In this document: piece after piece, positions 62,481-64,000 of the stretch | How the letters are laid out: each line of letters opens with the position of its first letter | Numbering within the stretch: the first letter of the stretch is position 1 | Origin: Xylocopa sonorina | Lineage: Eukaryota; Arthropoda; Insecta; Hymenoptera; Apidae | Direction: 5' to 3' | Length of the DNA: 64,000 nt | NCBI RefSeq assembly: GCF_050948175.1 | Contig: NW_027490177.1 | Location: forward strand, 62,001-126,000 | Translations under genes and position numbers: made by a program | The notes under the pieces: model-generated | What the model was told of the DNA's origin: nothing | Seen by the model: the letters and a program-made list of their open reading frames with translations, nothing else | Database searches by the model: none

Positions 62481-64000
62481 CGACACTTCCTTGCTAGGAA
62501 ATAGCGTCTGCAGATGTCTAGGTATCGTAGCAATAGAGTTCTAATGCTACTTAAAACGCGATATCGCATCTCATTTCTATGCTTCATGGTAAGATATAAT
62601 ATTCATTGCGAAGTGTTATGCATTCCTCGTCTACGATCCAAATGAATGTCAATGCGACACTTCCTTGCAAGGAAATAGCGTTTGCAGATGTCTACGTATC
62701 GTAGCAATAGAGTTCAAATGCTTCTTAAAACGAGATATAGCATCTCATTTCTATGTTTCTTGATAAGATATAATATTCATTGCGAAGTGTTATGCATTCC
62801 TCGCCTACGATTCAAATGAATGTAAATGCGACACTTCCTTGCAAGGAAATAGCGTTTGCAGATATCTACGTATCGTAGCAATAGAGTTCTTATGATTCTT
62901 AGAACGCGATATCGCATCTCATTCCCATGTTTCATGGTAAGATATAATATGATTTGCGAAGTGTTATGTATTCCTCGTCTGCACTTCAAATGAATGTAAA
63001 TGCGACACTTCCTTGCAAGGAAATAGCGTATGCAGATGTCTACGTATCGTAGCAATAGAGTTCTTATAATTCTTAAATCGCGATATCGCATCTCATTTCG
63101 ATGTTTCATGGTAAGATATAATATGATTGGCGAAGTGTTATGTATTCCTCGTCTACACTTCAAATGAATGTAAATGCGACACTTCCTTGCTAGGAAATAG
63201 CGTCTGCAGATGTCTAGGTATCGAAGCAATAGAGTTCTAATGCTACTTAAAACGCGATATCGCATCTCATTTCTATGCTTCATGGTAAGATATAATATTC
63301 ATTGCGAAGTGTTATGCATTCCTCGTCTACGATCCAAATGAATGTCAATGCGACACTTCCTTGCAAGGAAATAGCGTTTGCAGATGTCTACGTATCGTAG
63401 CAATAGAGTTCAAATGCTTCTTAAAACGAGATATAGCATCTCATTTCTATGTTTCTTGATAAGATATAATATTCATTGCGAAGTGTTATGCATTCCTCGC
63501 CTACGATTCAAATGAATGTAAATGCGACACTTCCTTGCAAGGAAATAGCGTTTGCAGATATCTGCGTATCGTAGCAATAGAGTTCTTATGATTCTTAGAA
63601 CGCGATATCGCATCTCATTCCCATGTTTCATGGTAAGATATAATATGATTTGCGAAGTGTTATGTATTCCTCGTCTGCACTTCAAATGAATGTAAATGCG
63701 ACACTTCCTTGCAAGGAAATAGCGTATGCAGATGTCTACGTATCGTAGCAATGGAGTTCTTATAATTCTTAAATCGCGATATCGCATCTCATTTCTATGT
63801 TTCATGGTAAGATATAATATTCATTGCGAAGTGTTATGTATTCCTCGTCTACACTTCAAATGAATGTAAATGCGACACTTCCTTGCTAGGAAATAGCGTC
63901 TGCAGATGTCTAGGTATCGTAGCAATAGAGTTCTAATGCTACTTAAAACGCGATATCGCATCTCATTTCTATGTTTCATGGTAAGATATAATATTCATTG
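62481..64000. repeat. Zone VIII four-monomer (696-bp) higher-order repeat
   Basis: The marker AATGCTACTTAAAAC recurs at about 62543, 63239 and 63935, exactly 696 bp apart. Two copies and the start of a third are present. Other shared markers are TATGCTTCATGG, GATCCAAATG, GAATGTCAATG, GATATAGCATC, CATTCCCATG and TTATAATTC. The third copy has TATGTTTCATGG and runs off the window. Confidence 0.85.
63922..64000 (+). repeat. Partial monomer at the right window edge
   Basis: This holds the first 79 bases of a unit, which starts as A (TTCTAATGC, GCGATATCGC, TCATTTC) and turns B (ATTCATTG) at its end, so it is a chimera. The array clearly continues beyond the window. Confidence 0.95.

Larger units (their letters stand above)
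1..64000. repeat. Continuous 174-bp satellite array filling the window
   Basis: Every stretch of the window can be placed in a 174-bp unit that restarts at GCAAT, with starts at 1, 175, 349, 523, 697, 871, 1045 and so on to 63922. I count 369 complete units and one partial unit. Six kinds of length exception account for all departures from 174 and the sum closes on 63921 bp, so I see no hidden insertion of foreign DNA. All units have the same orientation and no spacer separates them. The majority A-type unit has 64 G+C in 174 bases (about 37%). Such arrays are known from centromeres and pericentromeric heterochromatin of animals and plants. Which of these applies here, and which species, cannot be told from the sequence alone. 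Confidence 0.98.

Noticed and set aside
1..64000. CRISPR array
   Set aside because: The repeats are regular, but there are no unique spacers; the whole unit repeats, and 174 bp is far longer than a CRISPR unit.

Overview
The whole 64 kb is one uninterrupted tandem satellite array. I see no unique DNA, no supportable gene, no RNA gene and no transposon. The unit is 174 bp (GC about 37% in the majority A-type unit). Taking the first base of the window as base 1 of a unit, I count 369 complete units plus a 79-bp partial unit at the right edge. The length accounting closes exactly: 348 units of 174 bp, 7 of 132 bp, 12 of 175 bp, one of 172 bp and one of 173 bp. All units lie head to tail in one orientation. 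This architecture is typical of centromeric or pericentromeric heterochromatin of a eukaryote. I do not recognise the satellite family and cannot name the organism. CpG is not depleted (8 per A-type unit against about 6 expected), which argues weakly against heavy germline CpG methylation.

Two monomer classes alternate. The A class carries a perfect GCGATATCGC palindrome and ends its AT-rich segment in ATGATTTGCG. The B class carries GAGATATTGC, TCATATC, TTCATGATAAG, ATTCATTGCG and usually ACGATTCAA. Many units are A/B chimeras.

A and B units are grouped into longer repeats whose periods are whole numbers of monomers, and the array is zoned. Zone I (1 to about 19.8 kb) has a 23-unit, 3961-bp period with rearranged copies. 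Zone II (about 19.6-29.6 kb) has 22/20-unit periods and a fresh 8-unit tandem duplication. Zone III (29.6-42.4 kb) is dominated by nearly uniform A units with 14- and 16-unit periods. Zone IV (42.4-49.5 kb) has a 15-unit period and a 6-unit duplication. Zone V (49.5-55.4 kb) has a 17-unit period with a nested 3-unit duplication. Zone VI (55.4-58.0 kb) is a long A-type run. Zone VII (58.0-61.7 kb) has 5- and 7-unit duplications. Zone VIII (62.5-64.0 kb) has a 4-unit period still running at the window edge.

Many long minus-strand open frames exist, the longest 628 codons at 56121-58007. They are a by-product of the unit length: 174 is 3 x 58, one minus-strand frame of the A unit has no stop, and B units put two TGA stops into it. 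I annotate none as genes. The biology here is array evolution: unequal exchange, gene conversion, spread of a 42-bp deletion allele, and conserved short dyad symmetries that could matter for centromere or heterochromatin function.
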